DNA of 64,000 bases from an uncultured Pelagibacteraceae bacterium (lineage in GTDB: Bacteria; Pseudomonadota; Alphaproteobacteria; Pelagibacterales; AG-422-B15), in NCBI GenBank assembly GCA_902614655.1, contig CACMLX010000002.1, positions 62,001 to 126,000 of the forward strand, in the 5' to 3' direction. Positions 44,855 through 52,581 of the stretch are shown one piece after another. The position numbers and the translations under genes were made by a program. Numbering within the stretch: the first letter of the stretch is position 1; every line of letters starts with the position of its first letter. The notes beneath the pieces were generated by a model, which was not told the DNA's origin, made no database searches, and saw only the letters and a program-made list of their open reading frames with translations.

Positions 44855-45436
44855 ATGAGACTATATCCTATATATCTAGCACTGCTTGTATTATTTATTG
44901 TTTTGCAACTTATTTATGGAAACCGGTCTTTTGCCGATATAAACTTAAAGGAGTACGATATGTCAAAAGTTGAAGTAATGGATACACCTTTCTGGTGTTC
45001 TGCCACACCTGAAGAAAGACAGGAAGCTATTAATAACCTTACTGAAGAACAGAGAATTGTTGCTTTAGAGAATGGAACCGAGAGGCCATTTTTTAATGAA
45101 TATTGGAATAGTAAAGATGTTGGGATTTATGTTGATGTTATTTCAGGAGAACCTCTATTTTCCTCTTTAGATAAATTTGATTCAGGAACAGGTTGGCCAA
45201 GTTTTGATAAACCAATAAAAGGAATAGAAATTGTAGAAGTTGTTGATAAATCCCATGGAATGGTTCGAACAGAGGTAAGAAGCCAATATGGAGACGCACA
45301 CCTAGGTCATTTATTTGATGATGGACCCACTGAAACTGGATTAAGATATTGTATTAATTCAGCTTCATTAAGATTTGTTCCTCTAGAGAAGTTAAGTGAA
45401 GAGGGCTATGAAGATTTTATAGCATTATTTAACTAA
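44855..45436 (+). CDS. msrB: Peptide-methionine (R)-S-oxide reductase with N-terminal signal/anchor
   Basis: [56 protein letters not shown]. Confidence 0.94.
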   Translation: MRLYPIYLALLVLFIVLQLIYGNRSFADINLKEYDMSKVEVMDTPFWCSATPEERQEAINNLTEEQRIVALENGTERPFFNEYWNSKDVGIYVDVISGEPLFSSLDKFDSGTGWPSFDKPIKGIEIVEVVDKSHGMVRTEVRSQYGDAHLGHLFDDGPTETGLRYCINSASLRFVPLEKLSEEGYEDFIALFN

Positions 45437-45745
45437 ATGGAAAAAGTAGAAGATCAAAAAGTTATAGATGCATTAAAGACTGTATTTGACCCTGAAATTC
45501 CAGTTGATTTGTACGAATTAGGTCTGATATATAAATGTGAGGTTACTTCTGATAATGATGTTATTATTCAAATGACATTAACTACACCAAATTGTCCTGT
45601 AGCAGATGAAATGCCAAAAAAAGTAAAAGAAGCTGTTGATGCTGTTCCTGGGGTAAAAAATGTTGCAGTTGATCTTGTATGGGATCCACCATGGGATATG
45701 TCACGCATGTCAGATGTTGCAAGATTAGAACTAGACATGATGTAA
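45437..45745 (+). CDS. sufT: SufT / MIP18-family (DUF59) Fe-S maturation protein
   Basis: VFDPEIPVDLYELGLIYKCEV; MTLTTPNCPVADEMP; VDLVWDPPWDMSRMSDVARLELDM. Confidence 0.92.
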   Translation: MEKVEDQKVIDALKTVFDPEIPVDLYELGLIYKCEVTSDNDVIIQMTLTTPNCPVADEMPKKVKEAVDAVPGVKNVAVDLVWDPPWDMSRMSDVARLELDMM

Positions 45746-45812
45746 GATATCCACTTGAAATACAAAAATACCTATATATTTTAGATAATAATCATATATA
45801 AACTCAAATTAA

Positions 45813-45888
45813 GAGCCCGTAGCTCAGTTGGTAGAGCACTCCCCTTTTAAGGGAGTTGTCCTCGGTTCGAACCCGAGCGGGCTCGCCA
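45813..45888 (+). tRNA. tRNA-Lys(TTT) with encoded CCA
   Basis: GAGCCCG-TA-GCTCAGTTGGTAGAGC-A-CTCCC-CTTTTAA-GGGAG-TTGTC-CTCGG-TTCGAAC-CCGAG-CGGGCTC-GCCA folds as a cloverleaf; anticodon TTT. Confidence 0.97.
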
Positions 45889-45897
45889 CTTTTTAGT

Positions 45898-46062
45898 ATG
45901 AAAAAGAAATTTTATCACAAGCTTGGCCCAGTGCCTACAGAGGAAGATCTCAAGAATCCAAAAAAATTAGACCCAAATAAAGCAAGAAATACTGTAATTA
46001 TCTGGTATTCATTTGTTGCAATTGCCGTTATTTTATATTTTGTAATAACTAAGTTGTTTTAA
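45898..46062 (+). CDS. 54-aa single-TM hypothetical protein
   Basis: MKKKFYHKLGPVPTEEDLKNPKKLDPNKARNTVIIWYSFVAIAVILYFVITKLF; internal ATG chosen because the track start lies inside the tRNA. Confidence 0.6.
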   Translation: MKKKFYHKLGPVPTEEDLKNPKKLDPNKARNTVIIWYSFVAIAVILYFVITKLF

Positions 46063-46102
46063 ATATAATAAAATCCTGACGAACCTTTCAGGATAAAATC
46101 TA

Positions 46103-46651
46103 ATGATTATAAGAGGTTTTTTAGTCTTCTTAATTACTATATTTTCGCACAACATTTTATTTAGTGAAAATAATTTGAAAGATAATTTCGATAACCCAAG
46201 CAGTTGGCGGTATATTGCTGACGATGTAATGGGCGGCATATCTAGTGGTAAAGTTGAATTCATTAATATTGACGGCAATAGCAATATCTTACTAACGGGA
46301 AACGTTAGTACTGAGAATAATGGTGGTTTCATACAAATTCGGAAGGAATTAAAAGACATTAACTTAAGTAATGCTGAGAGTATAAGAATAGTGGCCCGGG
46401 GAAATAATGAAAAATATTATATTTTTTTACGTACATCAGGAACAATCTTGCCCTGGCAGTATTATTCATATGAATTTGATGTAAGAAATGAATATAATGA
46501 GTTCATTATGCCAATTAAAGATTTTAAAAAATCTGGTATGATGCTGGCAAATCAAATTAATCCAAAAAAAATAACGTCTATTGGAATTGTTGCTTATGGT
46601 AGGGACCACTATGCTGAACTTTACGTCAAAGAATTAGAATTCCTGGAGTAA
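46103..46651 (+). CDS. CIA30-family protein
   Basis: DNPSSWRYIADDVMGGISSGKVEF; YYSYEFDVRNEYNEFIMPIKDF typical of the CIA30 (NDUFAF1-like) domain. Confidence 0.8.
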   Translation: MIIRGFLVFLITIFSHNILFSENNLKDNFDNPSSWRYIADDVMGGISSGKVEFINIDGNSNILLTGNVSTENNGGFIQIRKELKDINLSNAESIRIVARGNNEKYYIFLRTSGTILPWQYYSYEFDVRNEYNEFIMPIKDFKKSGMMLANQINPKKITSIGIVAYGRDHYAELYVKELEFLE

Positions 46652-46655
46652 ATAT

Positions 46656-47285
46656 ATGTGGCTGTTTGAATGTGGATTGGACACAGTTGAGTGGAGAAGA
46701 ACTGTAATTGTTTATTTATCGGCAATGGCTCCAATAATTTTATTTTTATATCTAATATATAAAAATAAGATGAAAAGATGGATTTCTCTAACATTAGTAA
46801 GTTCATTTTTAATAGCAGCACTTGGTTGGGAGATATGGGTTAATTTTGGACTTGTCGATGGTGATCCGGTTAATTTTAGACGATCTGATGCAATGACATG
46901 TGCCATTCCAATGGAAATTAATTGGTTAGTAAACTCACTAGCCGATACAGGGATTATTTGGTTCGCAATTATTCTTGTATATTGGATTTTGCCGGAGAAG
47001 GCACATACTTATGAAAAATTTCAATTAATGTCCTTATTTATTTTCTTTACTTGGTTCATGGGTCAGAATTTTTTAGTTGAGGCAGTTATTTACCACAATC
47101 AAGTAGGGGGCGATGCCGTGATCTCTTGGGCACCATTAATGCCATTTGGCCCATATTTTAATCCAACACTAATAAATTTTGGAGAGAGAAATATAACACT
47201 TCAATCTCAATCTGCGTGGATTATTGGAACTATAGTTTTCTATTTGATATCAATATATTTTTATAAAAAAACAAACGGAAAATAA
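46656..47285 (+). CDS. Multi-TM hypothetical protein
   Basis: ORF with about 5-6 hydrophobic segments, 4 nt after CIA30 gene; no family recognised. Confidence 0.7.
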   Translation: MWLFECGLDTVEWRRTVIVYLSAMAPIILFLYLIYKNKMKRWISLTLVSSFLIAALGWEIWVNFGLVDGDPVNFRRSDAMTCAIPMEINWLVNSLADTGIIWFAIILVYWILPEKAHTYEKFQLMSLFIFFTWFMGQNFLVEAVIYHNQVGGDAVISWAPLMPFGPYFNPTLINFGERNITLQSQSAWIIGTIVFYLISIYFYKKTNGK

Positions 47286-47286
47286 A

Positions 47287-47320
47287 AAACCCCACCTGGG
47301 TGGGGTTTATTTTGTTTTGT
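47287..47320 (+). terminator. Rho-independent terminator after 46656-47285
   Basis: AAACCCCACCTGGGTGGGGTTTATTTTGTTTTG: GC stem plus T-rich tail. Confidence 0.9.
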
Positions 47321-47472
47321 TTCACACATCTACGTTTTGTAGATTTAAAAAATAATATTGAAATGGTTGTGGTCACCACCCCTTACAGTGTTGGTGGCGT
47401 CAACTTTTTAACCTCCACATTATCATCGACTAAATAATATCAAGCGCCCTCAAAATGTGAATTAAAAATGAA

Positions 47473-47505
47473 AAAAGCTTAAATACATAAAGTATCTAAG
47501 CTTTT
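47473..47505. repeat. Inverted repeat / possible terminator hairpin
   Basis: AAAAGCTTAAATAC-ATAAA-GTATCTAAGCTTTT: 14-bp arms with one mismatch, 5-nt loop. Confidence 0.7.
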
Positions 47506-47594
47506 CATAATGATAACGTGGATTGATGATCCTTATAGATAATTCTTTCTAAGAATCAATTAATATAATTAATAAATAAAATTTGTATTAAAAA

Positions 47595-47768
47595 ATGACT
47601 CAGCAAAACTGTCAATGGTGCAATACTTCAATAGTTCCAATTGATGTGCATGGACACTATCAATGCCCAAATTGCAAGATTAACATCGATCCATGTTGCT
47701 CAGGTGAAAAGATTGATGAATATGATTCAACTTTGAAGTCTTGTAACACCAAACGCTTTGACGAATAA
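47595..47768 (+). CDS. 57-aa zinc-ribbon-like small protein
   Basis: MTQQNCQWCNTSIVPIDVHGHYQCPNCKINIDPCCSGEKIDEYDSTLKSCNTKRFDE; CxxC...CxxC spacing; below the ORF-track length cutoff. Confidence 0.65.
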   Translation: MTQQNCQWCNTSIVPIDVHGHYQCPNCKINIDPCCSGEKIDEYDSTLKSCNTKRFDE

Positions 47769-47773
47769 TCAAA

Positions 47774-47887
47774 TCAAAAAAGATACAAAAACAATATCAA
47801 AACCAGAAAGACAACGAGTGCCATCATTGGAAAAGTGAGTATTCTATAAATAATTTGTAAGAACTGTTTGAAACTAAACTGTTCCAT
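47774..47887 (-). CDS. 37-aa single-TM putative small protein
   Basis: MEQFSFKQFLQIIYRILTFPMMALVVFLVLILFLYLF, polar N-terminus plus one TM helix; absent from the track. Confidence 0.4.
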   Translation of the reverse strand: MEQFSFKQFLQIIYRILTFPMMALVVFLVLILFLYLF

Positions 47888-47895
47888 AAAATTAC

Positions 47896-48759
47896 TTAAC
47901 TAAGAATTATATCTTCGCCATCATCTTTGTTTACAAAGAAATCTGGAAATGGTTCAGCATCAGGCGTTGCTAGATATTCCGATAAATCTGTCTTACCAGC
48001 TTTCATCATCGTACTGTCATCAACACACATGTTTCCTGTAAATGTTTTGGAGTCTTGAGTAAGTATAACATATGCAGCATCGCCCATGATAGCAGGCGTT
48101 CGACATTTACTTTTACCCTGATCATCCATTGAAGCCGCCAAAATATTGTTAACAGCCGCTGTATCGATCATAGTTCTTGGCCATAATGAATTTACAGCAA
48201 TACCAGATGATTTTAATTCTTCCGACATTCCAAGAGTACACATACTCATTCCATATTTTGCCATAGTATAGGCTACATGTGGACTAAACCACTGACTTTC
48301 CATGTTCAACGGCGGACCTAGGTTTAGAATATGTGGATTGTTTCCTTTTTTTAAATGAGGAATGCATGACTTTGAAACAAGAAACGTTCCTCTTGTATTA
48401 ATGTTGTGCATTAGATCGTATCTTTTCATTTCTGTATTTATAGTTGGAGTTAAGCTAATAGCGCTTGCATTGTTTACGCAAATATCAATACCACCAAATG
48501 TTTCTACAGTTTTTTCAACAGCAGCAAGCACCTGATCCTCAAATCTTATATCTGTTTTTATACCAATTGCATTACCGCCAGCCTTGATTAAGTCTTCAGC
48601 GGCTGTAAAAATAGTCCCTGGCAGTGTTGGTTGCGGCTCAGTAGTTTTAGCAATGATTGCAATATTCGCACCATCTTTTGCAGCACGTTCAGCAATTGCG
48701 TATCCAATGCCTCTAGTAGCACCTGTAATAAATAATGTTTTTCCTTTGAGATCAGTCAT
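47896..48759 (-). CDS. SDR-family oxidoreductase (HSDL2-like)
   Basis: TGATRGIGYAIAERAAKDGANIAIIAKTTEPQPTLPGTIFTAAEDLIKAGGNAIGIKTDIR; NNASAISL; YTMAKYGMS. Confidence 0.88.
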   Translation of the reverse strand: MTDLKGKTLFITGATRGIGYAIAERAAKDGANIAIIAKTTEPQPTLPGTIFTAAEDLIKAGGNAIGIKTDIRFEDQVLAAVEKTVETFGGIDICVNNASAISLTPTINTEMKRYDLMHNINTRGTFLVSKSCIPHLKKGNNPHILNLGPPLNMESQWFSPHVAYTMAKYGMSMCTLGMSEELKSSGIAVNSLWPRTMIDTAAVNNILAASMDDQGKSKCRTPAIMGDAAYVILTQDSKTFTGNMCVDDSTMMKAGKTDLSEYLATPDAEPFPDFFVNKDDGEDIILS

Positions 48760-48842
48760 ATCAACTCCTTAAAAAGGTATAAAAATTTGTCATAAAAGTT
48801 TCACTAAGATAGTTCATAATAATTTTATTTAAAGGAGTAAAT

Positions 48843-49169
48843 ATGGCTAAATTTTATATGATGGCGAAATATACGCCAGAAGCACTGAAAGGATTTTTAA
48901 GCAGTCCATCCGATGATAGAAAACAAGCAGTTGACAAGCTAGTCGAGTCCATTGGTGGAAAAGTGCTATCATTTGATATTGTGAGAGGACCTTACGATAT
49001 TATAACTTCTGTTGACGTTTCCAATTTTGCTGCGGTGGCTGGTGCTAAAATAGCCGTTCAATCTAGTGGAATGGTGTCTGATGCAGTTATACTTGAAGCA
49101 GTAGATATGACAGAAATCGTTTCAAACGCAGGAACAGCACTTGGCAACTATACAAAACCAGGAGCATAA
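48843..49169 (+). CDS. GYD domain-containing protein
   Basis: AKYTPEALKGFLSSPSDDRKQAVDKLVESIGGKVLSFDIVRGPYDIITSVDV; SD AAAGGAG. Confidence 0.85.
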   Translation: MAKFYMMAKYTPEALKGFLSSPSDDRKQAVDKLVESIGGKVLSFDIVRGPYDIITSVDVSNFAAVAGAKIAVQSSGMVSDAVILEAVDMTEIVSNAGTALGNYTKPGA

Positions 49170-49170
49170 A

Positions 49171-49458
49171 ATGAGTACAGTTGTTACTGCTAAATTTTTT
49201 CCTAAACCGGAAATGGTTCAAGAAATGAATAATTGGTTTAAAGAAAATTTATCCAATACGCAATCATATGAAGGCTGTCAACTAATTAAAGGTGGGTATA
49301 ACAAGGACACCAAAGAGGTTATCCTTTATGAAGTTTGGGATAGTGTCGAGGCTCATCAAAAATATGTTAATTGGAGAATTGAGATAGGAGATATTCCAAA
49401 ACTTGTTGAAATGTCAACTAAGGAACCTGATATCGTCTATCATGAAGAAGTCTATTAA
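49171..49458 (+). CDS. Antibiotic biosynthesis monooxygenase (ABM) domain protein
   Basis: VVTAKFFPKPEMVQEMNNWFKENLSNTQSYEGCQLIKGGYNKDTKEVILYEVWDSVEAHQKYVNW; ATG at 49171 just after the upstream stop. Confidence 0.82.
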   Translation: MSTVVTAKFFPKPEMVQEMNNWFKENLSNTQSYEGCQLIKGGYNKDTKEVILYEVWDSVEAHQKYVNWRIEIGDIPKLVEMSTKEPDIVYHEEVY

Positions 49459-49484
49459 ACAAAAAAATTTAAAAAGGAGAAAAA

Positions 49485-49865
49485 ATGGAAGCAAAAGAAG
49501 TAGTACAAAGAGCTTATGATTTATTTGGATCTGGAGATATGGAGACATTCTTTGGTGAAGTAGTTCATGACGATATAACATGGACTTTTCCAGGGGATGA
49601 AGGAAAACATCCATTAGCAGGTGTGCATAAAGGTAAAGAAAATTTCATAGCTAATATGTCAAAAATCCCTGAGTACTGGGATAATTTTATGGTTACACCT
49701 CAAGCAATGATTAGTGAAGGCAATAAAGTATTCGCATTAGTAAAAGGAACTGCTGACGGTATGGATACTATGTTTGGTCATTACTTTGAAGTTGAGAACA
49801 ATCAAATGAAAGTCATGATGACTTTTGATGATACGCTCACGGCGTTTAATGCAATGAAGAAATAA
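49485..49865 (+). CDS. SnoaL-like / NTF2-like family protein
   Basis: VVQRAYDLFGSGDMETFFGEVVHDDITWTFPGDEGKHPLAGVHKGKENF. Confidence 0.88.
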   Translation: MEAKEVVQRAYDLFGSGDMETFFGEVVHDDITWTFPGDEGKHPLAGVHKGKENFIANMSKIPEYWDNFMVTPQAMISEGNKVFALVKGTADGMDTMFGHYFEVENNQMKVMMTFDDTLTAFNAMKK

Positions 49866-49874
49866 GGAGTAATT

Positions 49875-50159
49875 ATGAATAATTATATAGTAACACATAG
49901 GTTTAAGTCTAAAGAGGCAAAAGAAGCCTTTGCCAAAGCCGGTGAAGGAATTTCTGAAGAAGAACAAATACAAAGCATGACAGGAGAGAATGCTGCGTGC
50001 CAAATGAGCTGGGAAACTCCTGGAGACTCACTGACAATGTTCTGTTATTGGAAAGCAAATAGTCCAGATGATGTTAATGCAATGCTTGCAGACTACAATG
50101 AGTTCTTTGAGCCGCATCAATTTGAATTAACAAATGAACCTATAAAGTTCACAGGATAA
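49875..50159 (+). CDS. Small hypothetical protein, possibly ferredoxin-like dimeric alpha/beta-barrel fold
   Basis: MNNYIVTHRFKSKEAKEAFAKAGEGISEEEQ...; SD AAGGAG; family not recognised. Confidence 0.7.
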   Translation: MNNYIVTHRFKSKEAKEAFAKAGEGISEEEQIQSMTGENAACQMSWETPGDSLTMFCYWKANSPDDVNAMLADYNEFFEPHQFELTNEPIKFTG

Positions 50160-50174
50160 GATGGTAGAAGTATT

Positions 50175-50468
50175 ATGTATGTAATGTTGACACAAAAACT
50201 TTCTAAAGGCTTTAAGTCATGGAAAGATATGGTTCATGAAAATAAACATAAACTAGAGGGCTTTAAAGGCAGAATTATATTTGCTGGATCTCATGCTGAA
50301 GATGATAACTCGATGGTAGTTATTATGCATTATGACGATAAAGAAGGACTTATGGCTTTTAAAAACGATGAAGAATTAACTAAAGCCAGGCAAGAGGCAG
50401 GAGCTTTAACTGAGACAACGGTGATGACAGTTATGACTGAAGATGCCCTCTTAAATTTTCCAAGCTAA
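50175..50468 (+). CDS. Small hypothetical protein, possibly ABM-like fold
   Basis: MYVMLTQKLSKGFKSWKDMVHENKHKLEGFKGRIIFAGSHAEDDNSMVVIMHYDDKEGLMAF. Confidence 0.7.
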   Translation: MYVMLTQKLSKGFKSWKDMVHENKHKLEGFKGRIIFAGSHAEDDNSMVVIMHYDDKEGLMAFKNDEELTKARQEAGALTETTVMTVMTEDALLNFPS

Positions 50469-50472
50469 AATT

Positions 50473-50700
50473 TTAATTGGCTGCAAGTTGAAAGGAATTA
50501 TCTTCTCTGCAGCCAGTGCCAATCGATAAACCAAGTTCTTTTATCTCGCTTTCTGAATATTTAGCCTCATCTAAATTATTTAAAACAGCCAAATTTCGAT
50601 CAATACAACTCTTGTGCGGTGAAGGGACAAGAGATGTAAAAAAAATGACAAAAACGAAAAGCGCGAATGCTAATGGAACTAAGCCGTATCTATTTATCAT
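50473..50700 (-). CDS. 75-aa hypothetical protein with N-terminal TM
   Basis: ORF overlapping the upstream DUF1192 gene by 4 nt (ATGA-type coupling). Confidence 0.6.
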   Translation of the reverse strand: MINRYGLVPLAFALFVFVIFFTSLVPSPHKSCIDRNLAVLNNLDEAKYSESEIKELGLSIGTGCREDNSFQLAAN

Positions 50701-50894
50701 TTTTTGAATAAACTCTCGGCATTTAGACGATCTTTTTCTTTAGATGAAATATAGTTTTCAGCCCTCTTAATTTCTGCATTAAGCTCTATAATATACTCTT
50801 TGAGTTCTTCTATACTCAATGTATCAAAATCAATTTCTTTTGGCTTAATAATTGGCTCTAAATCATCTGTATCCATTAAAGATGAGTGTTTCAT
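50697..50894 (-). CDS. DUF1192-family protein
   Basis: DDLEPIIKPKEIDFDTLSIEELKEYIIELNAEIKRAENYISSKEKDRLNAESLFKK. Confidence 0.85.
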   Translation of the reverse strand: MKHSSLMDTDDLEPIIKPKEIDFDTLSIEELKEYIIELNAEIKRAENYISSKEKDRLNAESLFKK

Positions 50895-50921
50895 TTTTTT
50901 GGCAACTTGTTAAGATTAAAT

Positions 50922-52025
50922 ATGGCAGAAGAGGTCCGTTTCTTTGACAATCGACAGAGATATTTATTATTTGTAACAACTACAAATGAAAAGGCAGTAA
51001 TAGCTGAAAAGCTATCTCATATCATTAATGAATTGAAACCAATAAAACCAGCTCTAAAAATATTTGATGCTGGTGTAGGTGATGGAGCAGTGTTAATGAA
51101 TGTACTTCGAATTGCTCATCAAAAATTTCCAACTGTTCCTTTTTATGTTTCTTGCAAAGATGTAAGCATGGAAGATGCAAGAATTACAATTGAAAAACTA
51201 GCTGATAGATTTGTTGAACATCCAAATATGGTTTTTACAATATCTAATTTACACTACTCTGAGGCTGGGTATCTCAAATCAAATAACCAGTCTAAGCAAC
51301 AAAATATGAACTGGAGTAGCATTGCATTAGATGGTGACTCTTCATTTGGTTTCTATGAGCAATTAAGACAGTTGGGCCCACTTTTAAAAGAAAATTGGAG
51401 AGTTGAAGAAAATAAGCAGGGAAATACAACTTATGAAAATCCATCTGTAATTTGCATATATAGAAAAGATCACGAATTCACGCTTGATCAAATAATTCCA
51501 TCTAAAAACGAGTCTATTAATGAATTTGATTTAGTTATTGTCTCACAAGCATATCGCTCACGAGCAAGTGTTGAAAAAAAAGTTAATAATGTAATTAAAC
51601 CAATGACTAATTTACTTGCTCCAAATGGGAAAATGGTCGCTTTTCATTCGTATGGAAATGATCCTGGTCTAAATGCAATTAATCAACTTTGGCCAGATGA
51701 AAATCCATTTCCAAATAAAGGTCATGACATTATTAAGTATATGAAAAATAATTTAGGTGATGACTTAAATAGCAAAATTCATTTCAGAGAACCTGAAATT
51801 TTTGAATACAATCTCAGATCTCAACCTAATGAGATAAATAGCGGTATTGCGACATCACTAGTATTTTCAGCGTGGAATGCCTGTACTTATGTTGCTCAAA
51901 TAAGTGATCAAATGGTTAAGGAAAAAGAAGCTGATCAAAGTTATATTAAATGTATTGAAGACACAATTCGTGATCATGATGGATTATGGTTTTATGACGA
52001 AATGCTAGTGGCTGACCGAAAATAA
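50922..52025 (+). CDS. Class I SAM-dependent methyltransferase-like protein
   Basis: IFDAGVGDGAVLMNVLRIAHQKF (motif I-like); LLAPNGKMVAFHSYG; start chosen at ATG 50922. Confidence 0.75.
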   Translation: MAEEVRFFDNRQRYLLFVTTTNEKAVIAEKLSHIINELKPIKPALKIFDAGVGDGAVLMNVLRIAHQKFPTVPFYVSCKDVSMEDARITIEKLADRFVEHPNMVFTISNLHYSEAGYLKSNNQSKQQNMNWSSIALDGDSSFGFYEQLRQLGPLLKENWRVEENKQGNTTYENPSVICIYRKDHEFTLDQIIPSKNESINEFDLVIVSQAYRSRASVEKKVNNVIKPMTNLLAPNGKMVAFHSYGNDPGLNAINQLWPDENPFPNKGHDIIKYMKNNLGDDLNSKIHFREPEIFEYNLRSQPNEINSGIATSLVFSAWNACTYVAQISDQMVKEKEADQSYIKCIEDTIRDHDGLWFYDEMLVADRK

Positions 52026-52061
52026 ATATTGAATTTCTCATAAGTAATTTATATCAGTAGT

Positions 52062-52580
52062 ATGTTATCTTCTTTAATAGTGGGAGCTGGATGCTTTTGG
52101 GGCGTTGAAGTCTTATATGAACAGATGCCTGGTGTTATCAATGCAACATCAGGTTATTCTGGTGGTCATTTAGATAATCCAAGATATGAGGATGTTTTAA
52201 CTGGTAAGACAGGTCACGTTGAAGTGGTCAAGATTGATTATGATAGCAGTGAAGTTACTTTTAATGAGTTGATTGATACATTTTTTATTATTCATGATCC
52301 TACAACCTTAAATCGTCAAGGTCCTGATATTGGGGAGCAATATAAATCTATACTTTTTTATAATAGCGAGGATGAAAAAGAAATCATTGAGAGTAAAATT
52401 GAAAAAATAGATTTATCAGGCAAGTTTGAAAATCCAATAGTCACAGAGGTCACAGAAACTGTAGAATTTTATCCTGCAGAAGATTACCATCAAGATTATG
52501 CAGTGAAGACAGGGAAGTTATGTTATCAGCAACTTTATGTTATGTACAATTATTCGCCAATACCAGCTGCAACACCATAA
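52062..52580 (+). CDS. msrA: Peptide-methionine (S)-S-oxide reductase
   Basis: GAGCFWGVEVLYEQMPGVINATSGYSGGH; QGPDIGEQYKSILFY; FYPAEDYHQDY. Confidence 0.96.
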   Translation: MLSSLIVGAGCFWGVEVLYEQMPGVINATSGYSGGHLDNPRYEDVLTGKTGHVEVVKIDYDSSEVTFNELIDTFFIIHDPTTLNRQGPDIGEQYKSILFYNSEDEKEIIESKIEKIDLSGKFENPIVTEVTETVEFYPAEDYHQDYAVKTGKLCYQQLYVMYNYSPIPAATP

Positions 52581-52581
52581 C

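Noticed and set aside
46073-46094. Inverted repeat ATCCTGA...TCAGGAT between 46062 and 46103
   Set aside because: Short 7-bp arms and no plus-strand T-tract; insufficient for a terminator call
46033-46359. 108-aa minus-strand ORF opposite the CIA30 gene
   Set aside because: CIA30 frame has signal peptide and family motifs; antisense frame has none
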